Shown here piece by piece: positions 1 to 7,527 of a stretch of DNA of 64,000 bases. The position numbers and the translations under genes are program-made. The stretch's first letter is position 1, and each line of letters opens with the position of its first letter. Location: assembly GCA_002711845.1 (NCBI GenBank), contig PASF01000011.1, positions 248,001 to 312,000 of the forward strand, written 5' to 3'. The DNA comes from Gammaproteobacteria bacterium. Lineage in GTDB: Bacteria; Pseudomonadota; Gammaproteobacteria; Pseudomonadales; Pseudohongiellaceae. The notes under the pieces are model-generated. The model was given only the letters and a program-made list of their open reading frames with translations, was not told where the DNA came from and ran no database searches.

Positions 1-188
1 ACCGGTTCCAGCGGATCGTTCACTGGCAGCCAGTCGGCAAACACTGCGCACAACGCTACCAGCACAAGCCAGCCGGCGGCAACCCAGAATCCGGGCCCGA
101 AACCGCGCCCGAACACCTGTCTCGCGGCGGCCGAAAAGCCCTGTGCCCGACTGCGTACAACGCCAGTGTCCGTCAGTTTACTCCGCAT
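1..188 (-). CDS. ABC transporter permease, DppC/OppC-like (partial, N-terminus only)
   Basis: This is the second inner-membrane permease of a peptide/nickel-type ABC importer, cut by the left edge of the window. Translating the minus strand from the ATG at 188 gives 62 residues: a basic cytoplasmic start (MRSKLTDTGVVRSRAQG), one hydrophobic segment (residues about 34-50, FWVAAGWLVLVALCAVFAD) and the start of a periplasmic loop (VNDPLEP). An N-terminal tail plus a first helix ending in FADW..P.DP is typical of the DppC/OppC branch. The start overlaps the stop of the DppB-like gene by 11 bases, so the two are translationally coupled. The rest of the gene, and probably the ATPase genes, lie to the left. 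The assignment rests on context as much as on these few residues. Confidence 0.75.
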   Translation of the reverse strand, partial: MRSKLTDTGVVRSRAQGFSAAARQVFGRGFGPGFWVAAGWLVLVALCAVFADWLPVNDPLEP

Positions 189-1125
189 AACGCACCCGAG
201 GATCCAGCAGCGAGTAACACAAATCCACCAGGAAATTGACGACCACGTAGGCGGTGGCAATAAACAGCACAATGCCCTGCACCATCAACAGGTCGCGCTG
301 CAGAATCGATTGATACAAAAGCCGGCCCACACCGGGCAGGGCAAATATCTCTTCAACAATAATGGCACCGCTGATGACGCCACCCAACTGCAACCCTACC
401 ACCGTCATCAGGGAAAACGATGACGGGCGCAACGCATGACGCGTGAGAATCAGCCAGTTGGGCAGGCCTTTGGCACGTGCCAGGGTAATGTAGTCCTGTT
501 GCAGGGTATCAATCAGGTCAGTGCGCAGCAGGCGCATGTACAGCGCCAGCTCAATCATTGCCAGTGACATGGCGGGCAGGATGGCACTGCGCAGGTTCGC
601 CGTCGGGGAAACAGACAGTGGCACCCAGCCGGTGGCTGGAAACCAGCCCAGGCCCACGGCAAAAATCAGAATCAGGAAAATGGCCATCATGAACCCGGGC
701 ACGGACATCAGCGCAAAACCGACACCACTGATGCTGCGATCCAGGCGGCTGCCGGCAAAATAGGCGGACACCATGGCCAGCGGAATGGCCAGCACCAGGG
801 CGATTAAAATCGCCATGACACCAAGCTGGATGGTAACCGGCAGGCGACTGAGGATGGCATCGGTGACCGACTGCCCGGTCATTGGCGAGCGCCCCAGATC
901 CCCGCCCAGCGCATTGCCCAGCCAGTCGAAATAACGAACCAGCAACGGTCGATCCAGGCCGAGCTCCAGACGCAACTGGGCCACCGCCTCGGGCGAAACC
1001 CCGCCCGCCCCCAAAATCATGACCGCCGGATCACCAGGCAGTAACGAAACCAGCATGAAGGTAAAAAACGAAACCGCGAACAGCGTGCCGAGTAACCACG
1101 GTAGCTTTCTGGTCAGTAACCTCAC
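178..1125 (-). CDS. ABC transporter permease, DppB/OppB family
   Basis: Integral inner-membrane permease of a peptide/opine/nickel-type ABC importer; 315 residues, the usual family length. It has a first helix at residues about 9-30 (WLLGTLFAVSFFTFMLVSLL followed by PGDPA, the family's N-terminal signature), a periplasmic loop with VRYFDWL.N.L.GDLG.S, and further helices up to residue 305. The cytoplasmic EAA-type loop that contacts the ATPase is visible as ARAKGLPNWLILTRHALRP. Translation starts at a GTG two bases after the stop of the substrate-binding protein gene. The order binding protein, DppB, DppC is the standard order of this transporter class. The substrate cannot be read from the sequence. 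Confidence 0.9.
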   Translation of the reverse strand: MRLLTRKLPWLLGTLFAVSFFTFMLVSLLPGDPAVMILGAGGVSPEAVAQLRLELGLDRPLLVRYFDWLGNALGGDLGRSPMTGQSVTDAILSRLPVTIQLGVMAILIALVLAIPLAMVSAYFAGSRLDRSISGVGFALMSVPGFMMAIFLILIFAVGLGWFPATGWVPLSVSPTANLRSAILPAMSLAMIELALYMRLLRTDLIDTLQQDYITLARAKGLPNWLILTRHALRPSSFSLMTVVGLQLGGVISGAIIVEEIFALPGVGRLLYQSILQRDLLMVQGIVLFIATAYVVVNFLVDLCYSLLDPRVRYAE

Positions 1126-1127
1126 GC

Positions 1128-2822
1128 TTATTCAACCGCCCCCTGTTCGGCCTGCCAGGCCGCATCATCCAACATCCACACCTGGGCCCAGCTGACCTGG
1201 GCCACCGGCATGCCATCACCCAGCGTGCCATCCGGGAAGGTCCAGCCCATGATATTGCGGACTCTGGGCTGCACCGCAACAGCCGCCGGGGTGGAGCCGG
1301 TCCAGGTATTGGGTACCTGCTCGGTGAGCAGCATCATGATGTCTTCAACTGCCGCATAGCGGGCATCGAAGTCCGGCTCCAGGCGCAGGATTTCCACGTT
1401 TTCATCAATGACCGGGTGAGTAAAATTGGTGTAGTTCAGCGGCTGGACATCGGGCTGGCCAAAGTCGTTGCTCAGGATGATATAGGGATCCTGTTCATTA
1501 CTGGTACGCCAGCAACTGATCATGTAATCACCGCTGATCACACTCTGAATCTGTGTCGCCTGCTCTATCTGCCGAAGCCTGACATTAACGCCAACTGCTG
1601 ACCAGAATGCCTGGTACATCTGCGCCAGGTCGATCAGACTTTGCTCGGGCAGACACATCATTTCCACCGACACCGGTTCACCGGGCGCCAGACCGTCGGA
1701 GCGGAGCGGGTCATTGATGTACTCCTCCAGCAATTGGCGGGCCCGCGCCTGGTCGGCCTGAGGCCATGCCGCGGCGACTCGTGGCGAGTACCAGACGCTG
1801 GTTTCATTAAAATACTGCGTCTGCACCGGCGATATGCCGCGCCCGCCCAGGACCTCGACCAGCGCTTCCGGGTCCAGTGCCCAGGCCAGCGCCTGGCGCA
1901 CGCGATAGTCATCAACCGGCGGTACCTGGGCATTGAAGATGGCGCTACCACTGCTGTTGCCAATCTGTTCATACAGATGGATGTCAGACAGGCCTCGCAG
2001 CCGCGTCACGATATGCTGCCTGAGCGTCTGGATCACATCCATGTCACCGGAAATCAGACTGGCCAGCCGGGCATCTTCGTCGGGTAGAGGCCGGAAGGTG
2101 ATACCATCGAGATAGGGCAAGCCTTGCTGCCAGTAGTTTTCGTTGCGCTGCAACTCCATGCGGTCGTCACGACGCCACTCCACCAATTTGAACGGGCCGG
2201 TGCCAACCGGGTAAAGACCGGCTTCATCGCCCAGCCTCTCCACCGCTGTTGGTGACACCGGCCAGCCAACCGCGCGGGTCAGCATGTCCGGAAACGGCAC
2301 AATACCTTTGGCCAGGTGATAAACCACTGTCAGGTCATCCATGACCTCTACCCTGTCAATGTCCCGGATAGAGCCAAATGTCACAGAACCCTGACGCTTG
2401 TGCAGGTTATCAAAGTTCCACTTGATGGCGGCGGCATCCAATGGCGTGCCATCATGAAATACGACACCAGGCCGCAGACGCAGGGTCCACTGATCGAACG
2501 TAGCATTGGGCGTCACGGATTCGGCGAGAAACGGTCGAAAGCGACCCTCATGATCGAGTTTTACCAGAGGGTCAAACAGCGCCATGGCAACTGTCAGGGC
2601 GGCTGGCGCAACGTGATTGCCACGCCCGGGCAGCCAATTGTTGGTCTCACCTTCCAGCGCGACACGAAGCTGGCCCCCATGAACAGGGAGGCCGGGATCG
2701 ACCGGCGGCTGGTTATCACCCACCACGATCGATTCGTTTGCGGGGGAACAGGCAACGATCAGCGTCGCCAGGACGACGGCGCACCAGGCGGATAGTGTAG
2801 GATTCGACACGTAGCTCCCCAT
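1128..2822 (-). CDS. ABC transporter substrate-binding lipoprotein, family 5
   Basis: Periplasmic solute-binding protein of the peptide/nickel family (SBP_bac_5), 564 residues. A lipoprotein signal is visible: a hydrophobic stretch ends in LATLIVAC, so the mature protein should begin at Cys25 and be lipid-anchored. Family features include FDPLVKLD, the WTLRLRPGVVFHDGTPLDA.... region near residue 110-130, VGTGPFKLVEW and a late W..P..R. segment. It is the first gene of the importer operon and is followed two bases later by the DppB-like permease. Its start codon lies just after a strong inverted repeat (2828-2867), which may affect translation or transcription. Substrate unknown: oligopeptides, glutathione, nickel chelates and opines are all possible for this family. 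Confidence 0.9.
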   Translation of the reverse strand: MGSYVSNPTLSAWCAVVLATLIVACSPANESIVVGDNQPPVDPGLPVHGGQLRVALEGETNNWLPGRGNHVAPAALTVAMALFDPLVKLDHEGRFRPFLAESVTPNATFDQWTLRLRPGVVFHDGTPLDAAAIKWNFDNLHKRQGSVTFGSIRDIDRVEVMDDLTVVYHLAKGIVPFPDMLTRAVGWPVSPTAVERLGDEAGLYPVGTGPFKLVEWRRDDRMELQRNENYWQQGLPYLDGITFRPLPDEDARLASLISGDMDVIQTLRQHIVTRLRGLSDIHLYEQIGNSSGSAIFNAQVPPVDDYRVRQALAWALDPEALVEVLGGRGISPVQTQYFNETSVWYSPRVAAAWPQADQARARQLLEEYINDPLRSDGLAPGEPVSVEMMCLPEQSLIDLAQMYQAFWSAVGVNVRLRQIEQATQIQSVISGDYMISCWRTSNEQDPYIILSNDFGQPDVQPLNYTNFTHPVIDENVEILRLEPDFDARYAAVEDIMMLLTEQVPNTWTGSTPAAVAVQPRVRNIMGWTFPDGTLGDGMPVAQVSWAQVWMLDDAAWQAEQGAVE

Positions 2823-2827
2823 CTTTT

Positions 2828-2867
2828 TGTTAAGTTTTGGTGCAGGCTATCGCAACCAAACTTAACA
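2828..2867 (-). promoter_or_regulatory. Inverted repeat immediately upstream of the binding-protein gene
   Basis: The arms TGTTAAGTTTGG... and ...CCAAAACTTAACA (minus-strand reading) pair over about 15 bases with one bulge, and the loop is about 8 bases. The right arm ends only five bases before the ATG at 2822. On the minus strand the hairpin is followed by AAAAAG rather than a T run, so it does not look like a terminator for the upstream gene. It could be an operator or a leader hairpin that covers the ribosome-binding region. No ordinary Shine-Dalgarno sequence is visible in front of this ATG. Confidence 0.5.
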
Positions 2868-2911
2868 GCAAAATGGTTTCGGTGACAAGCGCGAACGCGC
2901 GCCAGCTGCGG

Positions 2912-3547
2912 TCAATGCAAAGTCGCGTGCGGTGGACGGATCAGACCGCCGGCAAAATCCGGATGTAACAGATCGGTTTGCTTGACCATCAACAGATCAT
3001 GCCGCACCAACTTGTCGTATTCACCGACCGACACCACATCGACTTCTTCGAGCAGAACACAGACCACATCCTCACCGTCCATGTCGACTACGACACAGCG
3101 CTTGAAGCCATCGACGGTATTCAGAGAGGCGAAGCTGCCGATATCACAGGCTTGTGGCGGATAACGTCCTACCGAATTATTGAGCATGCCGTGAGACGAG
3201 TAGGCGGTACCGAATCCGGCGGCCGCCACCACATGAATAATTTCAATGATTTCCGGGTCAGTCAGGTCGACGCGCACCGACTCGGCGACCGGCGCGGTCT
3301 CGCCCTGCTGCTGGCAGGTGACCAGTTTCAGGAACAGATTCATGTCATCCTGGTTCCATTCCAGCATTTCTTCACGCTCGGAACGGGTGCTGTCCGACGA
3401 AAAGCTGACAACGCTGGTCTCAATGGTCAGGTCGTTGCGATCGTCCTCGGACTCGAAGGGCACAACCATGGACACCATACAGAAACCTTCGCTTGATTCT
3501 GCACTGAGGCGCCAGAGAAAAGGAATATTGCCGGAGAGTTCAACCAT
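2912..3547 (-). CDS. Hypothetical protein, 211 residues
   Basis: I do not recognise this family. The product is acidic, with no signal peptide and no membrane segment, so it is probably cytoplasmic. It has an acidic, serine-rich middle (about residues 30-65), a segment LTDPEIIEIIHVVAAAGFG near residue 95-112 and a valine-rich C-terminal part with DMDGEDVVCVLLEEVDVVSV near residue 155-175, which looks like alternating strands. The given start has no clear ribosome-binding site. An ATG at 3478 (MVSMVVPFES) is preceded by AAGG at good spacing and is a credible alternative start. A 172-residue reading frame on the opposite strand covers most of the gene; the minus frame has the more protein-like composition, but this choice is not certain. 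Confidence 0.55.
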   Translation of the reverse strand: MVELSGNIPFLWRLSAESSEGFCMVSMVVPFESEDDRNDLTIETSVVSFSSDSTRSEREEMLEWNQDDMNLFLKLVTCQQQGETAPVAESVRVDLTDPEIIEIIHVVAAAGFGTAYSSHGMLNNSVGRYPPQACDIGSFASLNTVDGFKRCVVVDMDGEDVVCVLLEEVDVVSVGEYDKLVRHDLLMVKQTDLLHPDFAGGLIRPPHATLH

Positions 3548-3800
3548 GATGCGTAAGACCCACGAAAAAGCTGGTATTGGTACGATAGCACTTGCGTCTG
3601 GATTTCACCAGTGGAAATCCGGTGCCTGCTTTGCTGTCAAAGCACTATATGTGGGCACGGGGGTAACATTTCAAGACCCGAATTGGGTCATCTCTTCTCA
3701 CTTCACGGCAGATACGCAACCCCCTGTCGACTCGTGCACCCGCAAGCGTCAGTTGTGGTTGACGGCGTACAACCTGTGTGCTGTTTTTTTGGCCTGGATG

Positions 3801-3823
3801 TTGTCCACAGAATCTGTGGATAA
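3801..3823. promoter_or_regulatory. Paired inverted DnaA boxes (23-base near-perfect palindrome)
   Basis: TTGTCCACA at 3801-3809 and TGTGGATAA at 3815-3823 face each other. The second is an exact match to the consensus DnaA box TTATCCACA on the minus strand; the first differs from it by one base. With the bases between them they form an 11+1+11 palindrome with a single mismatch. Binding by DnaA is inferred from the consensus only. Confidence 0.6.
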
Positions 3824-3982
3824 GTCTGGTGATAACTTGCGAAGAAAAGCCTAAACCACTGGTAAAATGGTAGTTTGACTTAACTTGATCAAAATTTAAC
3901 CAATTATTTTATCTATGTATATCAATTAGATAGCATATTTTAAAGCGCTAATTTTAAATTTTGCAAACTTTGACACAATTGA

Positions 3983-4011
3983 TTGACAGTACTGACACCG
4001 ATGTGCATAAA
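3983..4011 (+). promoter_or_regulatory. Candidate sigma-70 promoter
   Basis: A perfect -35 hexamer TTGACA at 3983-3988 is separated by 17 bases from CATAAA at 4006-4011 (four of six matches to TATAAT). It points toward the gene at 4132. Another TTGACA lies at 3970-3975. Confidence 0.4.
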
Positions 4012-4081
4012 ACCGTGTGCTTTTCACAGGCGACTGCAATTGGTGCCGTTTTCCCTATGTTTTTTCAGGGATTTTTTTGCC

Positions 4082-4087
4082 TATAAT
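4082..4087 (+). promoter_or_regulatory. Perfect -10 hexamer upstream of the 4132 gene
   Basis: TATAAT at 4082-4087, preceded by a T run, lies 44 bases before the ATG at 4132. No good -35 is seen at 16-18 bases spacing, so it may depend on an activator or on the T-rich upstream DNA. Confidence 0.45.
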
Positions 4088-4131
4088 ACCGGCTCGCCCA
4101 CGCACCTCGAAAATGGACATCCTGGACGCTC

Positions 4132-4587
4132 ATGAAGCCCGTACTGATCATCATCGCGGTTATCACCAGCCTGGGGGTTGCCGGCCTGTTTGCGCACGAC
4201 TATTACCAGCGTCAGCTGGCCGTTGAGAACACCAGCGAACTGGTCATGTCCGTCACGACTGACATGCTCGTCAACTGGAACCCGGACATTGTCCGTCAGC
4301 ATGCCAGTGACTCGCGGCTGGCTGGTGACACTGAACCACCAGAGGCCACACAGCGGGCTTATACCCGGCTTAGCCGGCGCCTGGGCGCTCTGCAGGAGAT
4401 TTACGATATCCGGTACAATGTCGACATGCCTGGCTGGTGGCAATCAGGCAGAACGGCCCGGGCAACCTTCACGATGCGCGCCAGATTCGAAACCGAGACG
4501 GCAACGATTCAGGTCGAGTTGACCCGGCCACAGGACCAGTGGCAGATCATTGGCTTCAACATCCAGCCGCCCGCCATTGCCTCGTGA
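4132..4587 (+). CDS. Membrane-anchored or secreted hypothetical protein, 151 residues
   Basis: The product begins with a short hydrophobic segment (MKPVLIIIAVITSLGVAGLF) that is either an uncleaved anchor or a signal peptide, so the rest should be periplasmic. The C-terminal half reads like an NTF2-like or DUF4019-type domain: a helix-rich part (residues 60-100), then strands with TARATFTMRARFE and the ending W.IIGFNIQPP, a pattern common where such domains close. I could not assign a named family. It is a single-gene unit, with promoter elements in the region before it and a GGA-containing ribosome site, and it converges with the minus-strand run that ends at 4640. Confidence 0.7.
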   Translation: MKPVLIIIAVITSLGVAGLFAHDYYQRQLAVENTSELVMSVTTDMLVNWNPDIVRQHASDSRLAGDTEPPEATQRAYTRLSRRLGALQEIYDIRYNVDMPGWWQSGRTARATFTMRARFETETATIQVELTRPQDQWQIIGFNIQPPAIAS

Positions 4588-4639
4588 GCCTGGCGCCCGT
4601 GCGGCACCGGCTTTGAAGACAAATGACACACTGACAGCG

Positions 4640-4960
4640 TCAGGGGCGATCCGGGTCATGCGGATCAGTATCGGGGCCCTGACGGCGACTGTTGACGTCC
4701 TGGGTCACGTCAGGCCCGGGATCCTCCTGCGATAGCAATCTGCGCCAGATCATACCCAGGCCCTTGATCACCAGTACCAGGCACAGCGCGGCCAGCATGG
4801 CGGACAGCAACACCAGTGCGCTACCGACCAAAAACCACAACAGTTCCGCGCCCGGAATATTGTAGGATACCGCCAGGGCATAAATTGACCCCAACGCAAT
4901 GATCAGACCGCCTATCACGGCCCGATTGCGCCGGGAAATTCTGAATCGGGATTTACTCAA
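4640..4960 (-). CDS. Small two-helix membrane protein, 106 residues
   Basis: I do not recognise the family. The protein has a basic start (SKSRFRISRRNR), two hydrophobic segments (about residues 15-33 and 38-67) and a hydrophilic, Asp/Pro-rich tail (QEDPGPDVTQDV...), so it is a small inner-membrane protein. The chosen start is a TTG at 4960 that overlaps the stop of the zinc-ribbon gene (TTGAGTAA). A longer frame beginning at 5077 would run deep into that gene in another frame and its extra residues look like shadow sequence. The overlap implies translational coupling with the zinc-ribbon protein, and the pair may work together. Confidence 0.65.
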   Translation of the reverse strand: MSKSRFRISRRNRAVIGGLIIALGSIYALAVSYNIPGAELLWFLVGSALVLLSAMLAALCLVLVIKGLGMIWRRLLSQEDPGPDVTQDVNSRRQGPDTDPHDPDRP

Positions 4961-5456
4961 AACCGGGTCCTTTGGGCTTGCCGCCCATGTCGCTGAAACT
5001 TGCTGTGCACAAAGGATACTGGCTGCAGCCCCAGAACACACCATTCTTGCCGCGACGCTGCTTAAGCAGATGACCACAGCGCGGACAGCGCCAAGCGTCA
5101 GCCGGCTTGCCGTGATCGTCGGGCAGGGTCACTTTACAGCCCTTATTGTATCCCGTGCAGTACCAGTAATTGCCTTTTGCTCTGTCCGGGCCCCTGTCCG
5201 GGCCCCTGTCCTCGCCGGTTTTGGTCTCTGCGCGCACCAGCGGCCGGGTGCAAACCGGGCATCGATACCGCTCATCAGGCGTGTCAGACGGCTTGCCGTC
5301 CAGATCGTACAGCTTTTTATCGCAGGCTGGATAGCTCGTACAGCCCCAGAACGGCCCCATCTTGCCAATGATGCGACGCATCGGGTTACGACACCTGGGG
5401 CAGTAGTGTGTGCGCGGCTGAGTCTCGTCCGGTTTGTCAAACAGATCTGCACACAT
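4953..5456 (-). CDS. Protein with three topoisomerase-type zinc ribbons
   Basis: A 167-residue soluble protein made almost only of three zf-C4_Topoisom repeats. Each carries CP.C...(M/L)...........FWGC..YP.C or a variant: residues about 19-45 (CPRCRNPM ... WGCTSYPAC), about 66-107 (CPVCTRPL ... WYCTGYNKGC) and about 123-150 (CPRCGHLL ... WGCSQYPLC). In topoisomerase I such ribbons bind single-stranded DNA at the C-terminus. Stand-alone versions are known but poorly understood; single-stranded nucleic-acid binding is the likely activity. It follows hisC by 49 bases on the same strand and overlaps the next membrane protein gene. Residues 83-92 hold a short direct repeat (RGPDRGPDR). Confidence 0.8.
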   Translation of the reverse strand: MCADLFDKPDETQPRTHYCPRCRNPMRRIIGKMGPFWGCTSYPACDKKLYDLDGKPSDTPDERYRCPVCTRPLVRAETKTGEDRGPDRGPDRAKGNYWYCTGYNKGCKVTLPDDHGKPADAWRCPRCGHLLKQRRGKNGVFWGCSQYPLCTASFSDMGGKPKGPGFE

Positions 5457-5505
5457 GCCTGTCGCCTCAATGTCAGCCTGAGTGTATCAGGCCCTGGTCT
5501 TGTCT

Positions 5506-6624
5506 TCACACGTCTTGCTGAACCCGCTCCAGTCTTGATTTCAGGCTCTGCAATAACAGGGTATTCTCCTGGGCAGTGCCTACCGTAATCCTCAGCTTGT
5601 CGCGTAATCGCGGCTGATCAAAATAGCGGATCAGGATGCCGTCTTCCTTCAAGCCCTGATACAGGGCAAGCGCCAGCCGATCCCGCCCTGTCTGCGATAC
5701 GGCCGGTTCCCCGGGTACGGTTGCCAACACAAAATTGCTCTCGCTGGGCAGCACACTGAATCCCATGCCGGACAATGCCTGACTGAGACGGGCGCGCTCA
5801 TCCCGTACTTTCTGCCAGTTCACTGCCGCCTCGTCCCGGGCCGCCAGAGCCGCCGTTGCCAGGTGTTGTGACAGAGCATCCGTATTGTAGCTGTCCCGGG
5901 TTTTGTACAGCATCGGCGCGAGCAGCGAAGCCGACGCAATACCGTAGGCAAACCGAAGCCCGGCAAGCGAATAGCCTTTGCTCATGGTCCGCAGGAACAT
6001 GACATTATCAAATTCCCGGATCAGGGGTATGGCGTCGTATTCACAGGCCGGATCAATAAAATCGACGTAGGCTTCATCTATCACCAGCACGCCCTTGAAT
6101 TCTGCCGCGATATCGCGCAAACGCGAGACCGGCATCAGTTGACCGGTCGGTGCGTGCGGATTCACCACAAAGGCCAGTCTGGCATCCACTGCATTCAGCT
6201 GTGCCGCAAAATCCAGTGGTAACGACCAGTCTTCCTCGAGGTTGACCCGGCTCACCCGGCAACCCTGAACCGCCGCCAGAACCGGATACAAAGAATAGCT
6301 GGGCTCAGCCATGCCCAGTGTCTGCCCGGCATCCACAAACGTGGTAATCGCCAGGCGCAGTAACTCGTCGCCACCATTGGTCGCCATGATATTGTCGCGT
6401 GACACACCATGTGTGGCGGCCGCGACATCGCGAAAAGCGTTGGCAAATGGCTGTGGATAACGTCGCAGCTCATCTACCCGCAACCCTTGCAGAGCATTCG
6501 CGACCGATGCTGTGGCCGGATAGGGGTTTTCATTGGTATTGAGCTTGATCACCTGCTGTTGCGCAGGCTGCTCGCCCCAGGTGTAGCCCGCCATGTCACG
6601 GATATTCGCTCTTTCATAAGTCAT
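5506..6624 (-). CDS. hisC: Histidinol-phosphate aminotransferase
   Basis: PLP-dependent aminotransferase of histidine biosynthesis, converting imidazole-acetol phosphate and glutamate to histidinol phosphate and 2-oxoglutarate. Visible landmarks are KLNTNENPYP near the N-terminus, NGGDELL, PSYSLYP, VNPHAPTG, VIDEAYVDF and the PLP-lysine motif SKGYSLAGLR. About 372 residues from the ATG at 6624 (MTYERANIRDMAGY), the normal length. The reading frame stays open to an ATG at 6726, but that would add unusual residues and overlap the upstream gene by 46 bases. The gene is not in a his operon; it follows a secreted orphan and precedes the zinc-ribbon gene. HisC-like enzymes can also act on aromatic substrates, so the precise substrate is likely but not proven. 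Confidence 0.85.
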   Translation of the reverse strand: MTYERANIRDMAGYTWGEQPAQQQVIKLNTNENPYPATASVANALQGLRVDELRRYPQPFANAFRDVAAATHGVSRDNIMATNGGDELLRLAITTFVDAGQTLGMAEPSYSLYPVLAAVQGCRVSRVNLEEDWSLPLDFAAQLNAVDARLAFVVNPHAPTGQLMPVSRLRDIAAEFKGVLVIDEAYVDFIDPACEYDAIPLIREFDNVMFLRTMSKGYSLAGLRFAYGIASASLLAPMLYKTRDSYNTDALSQHLATAALAARDEAAVNWQKVRDERARLSQALSGMGFSVLPSESNFVLATVPGEPAVSQTGRDRLALALYQGLKEDGILIRYFDQPRLRDKLRITVGTAQENTLLLQSLKSRLERVQQDV

Positions 6625-6680
6625 ACCGGGTGTTACCTGTGTCAATGTGTCTGTGTGTGTCGCCGGCCCATGAACGCGGG

Positions 6681-7499
6681 TCACGGGACATAGGTCAATG
6701 TGCGGTTGTTCCAGCCTTGTCGCCAACGCTCCTCACCCCGTGCTGCCGGCGCGTTCTCGATGCGCTGCGCGAGGACATGCCGCGCCGCCGCCGCAAATTG
6801 CTGCAGCACCGTGCCGGTCGGAGGCAGCGCCTGCATGGCTTCCAGCACCTGCAACAGCCCCCACCCCTGATCGTTGTAGCGCTCACTGAGTGCCGTGCCT
6901 TCACCCTTGAAATTGACATAATCAATCAGGGCGTACATGCCATGTGGCACCTCACTGTGCGCAACCCGGTAAAACGTCGCAGCAACGGTGTCGGGCTGTG
7001 CACTGGCAGCCATCAGGTCGGGCAGACTGCGCTCGAGCCGTTGCACAATAAAGTCGGCCTGGATGCCCCGGGTGTCGCTGAGAAACTCACGCAGGCCCTG
7101 CATGCGATCACTGTCGACGTCAGCCAGAAAGGTTTCGCGATCAGGCCAGGGGGACGCCCACTCAGGCAAACCGGCTATCCAGTCCGGCAAATCCACGCCA
7201 CGTGCCACATAATAACCAAGCAGGTCGGGAAAACTCTCCACAAAGCGCTCCTGCTGCCCCTGCCGGTACCAGATAAAATGGCCGATGCCCAACGACGGAA
7301 AATCTTCGCCCACATTCCAGCTGGTCAGGCAGGACAGCTGGCGGTTGCATTCGTTCTGAAATATCCGGTCGGCAACCCAGCTCGCCTGCGACGCATCCAG
7401 TGCCGGAAGCCGATCACTGCCAGCTGCGCTGACCGACAGAATCAACAACATCAGCGATGCCAGCAGACCAGCGGTCCTCCTGCACGCATAATGGCACAT
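6681..7499 (-). CDS. Secreted conserved protein, possible lysozyme-like fold
   Basis: The 272-residue product starts with a signal peptide (MCHYACRR followed by GLLASLMLLILSVSAAG) and should be periplasmic or envelope-associated. The start at 7499 is favoured because AAAGGAG stands six bases before it; a longer frame to 7535 lacks this. Conserved-looking segments include FQNEC, LGIGHFIWY (near residue 70), FPDLLGYY, YALIDYVNFKGEG and ERYNDQGWGLLQVL. An early Glu followed by G.GH, then a helical C-terminal domain, is reminiscent of lysozyme-like folds. This is a weak analogy and I cannot name the family. It lies between rimI and hisC, 28 bases after rimI. Confidence 0.7.
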   Translation of the reverse strand: MCHYACRRTAGLLASLMLLILSVSAAGSDRLPALDASQASWVADRIFQNECNRQLSCLTSWNVGEDFPSLGIGHFIWYRQGQQERFVESFPDLLGYYVARGVDLPDWIAGLPEWASPWPDRETFLADVDSDRMQGLREFLSDTRGIQADFIVQRLERSLPDLMAASAQPDTVAATFYRVAHSEVPHGMYALIDYVNFKGEGTALSERYNDQGWGLLQVLEAMQALPPTGTVLQQFAAAARHVLAQRIENAPAARGEERWRQGWNNRTLTYVP

Positions 7500-7527
7500 A
7501 CATCGCTCCTTTTTCAGACCACACAGA

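Larger units (their letters stand above)
3548..4131. other. 584-base gene-free region with DnaA-type palindrome, AT-rich tract and promoters
   Basis: No convincing gene lies here. The left half (3550-3790) has the base composition of its neighbours. At 3801-3823 there is a DnaA-box palindrome, and at about 3860-3980 the sequence becomes strikingly AT-rich (TTTAACCAATTATTTTATC and similar runs) against a GC-rich background. From 3970 onward there are TTGACA-type hexamers and two -10-like hexamers leading into the plus-strand gene at 4132. The mix of DnaA boxes and an AT-rich tract resembles a replication-associated or DnaA-regulated site, but no replication gene is nearby. Confidence 0.6.

Noticed and set aside
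2978-3496. 172-codon plus-strand frame opposite the 211-residue orphan
   Set aside because: Histidine- and glutamine-rich antisense-type composition; the minus-strand frame is longer and more protein-like. Not fully excluded.
3801-3980. Calling this region the chromosomal origin
   Set aside because: Only one pair of DnaA boxes, no GATC cluster and no dnaA, dnaN or mnmG nearby; kept as a finding only.
6636-6664. GT-rich run as a simple-sequence contingency locus
   Set aside because: The run is interrupted and short (TGTGTC.ATGTGTCTGTGTGTGT) and lies upstream of the likely hisC start; nothing supports phase variation.
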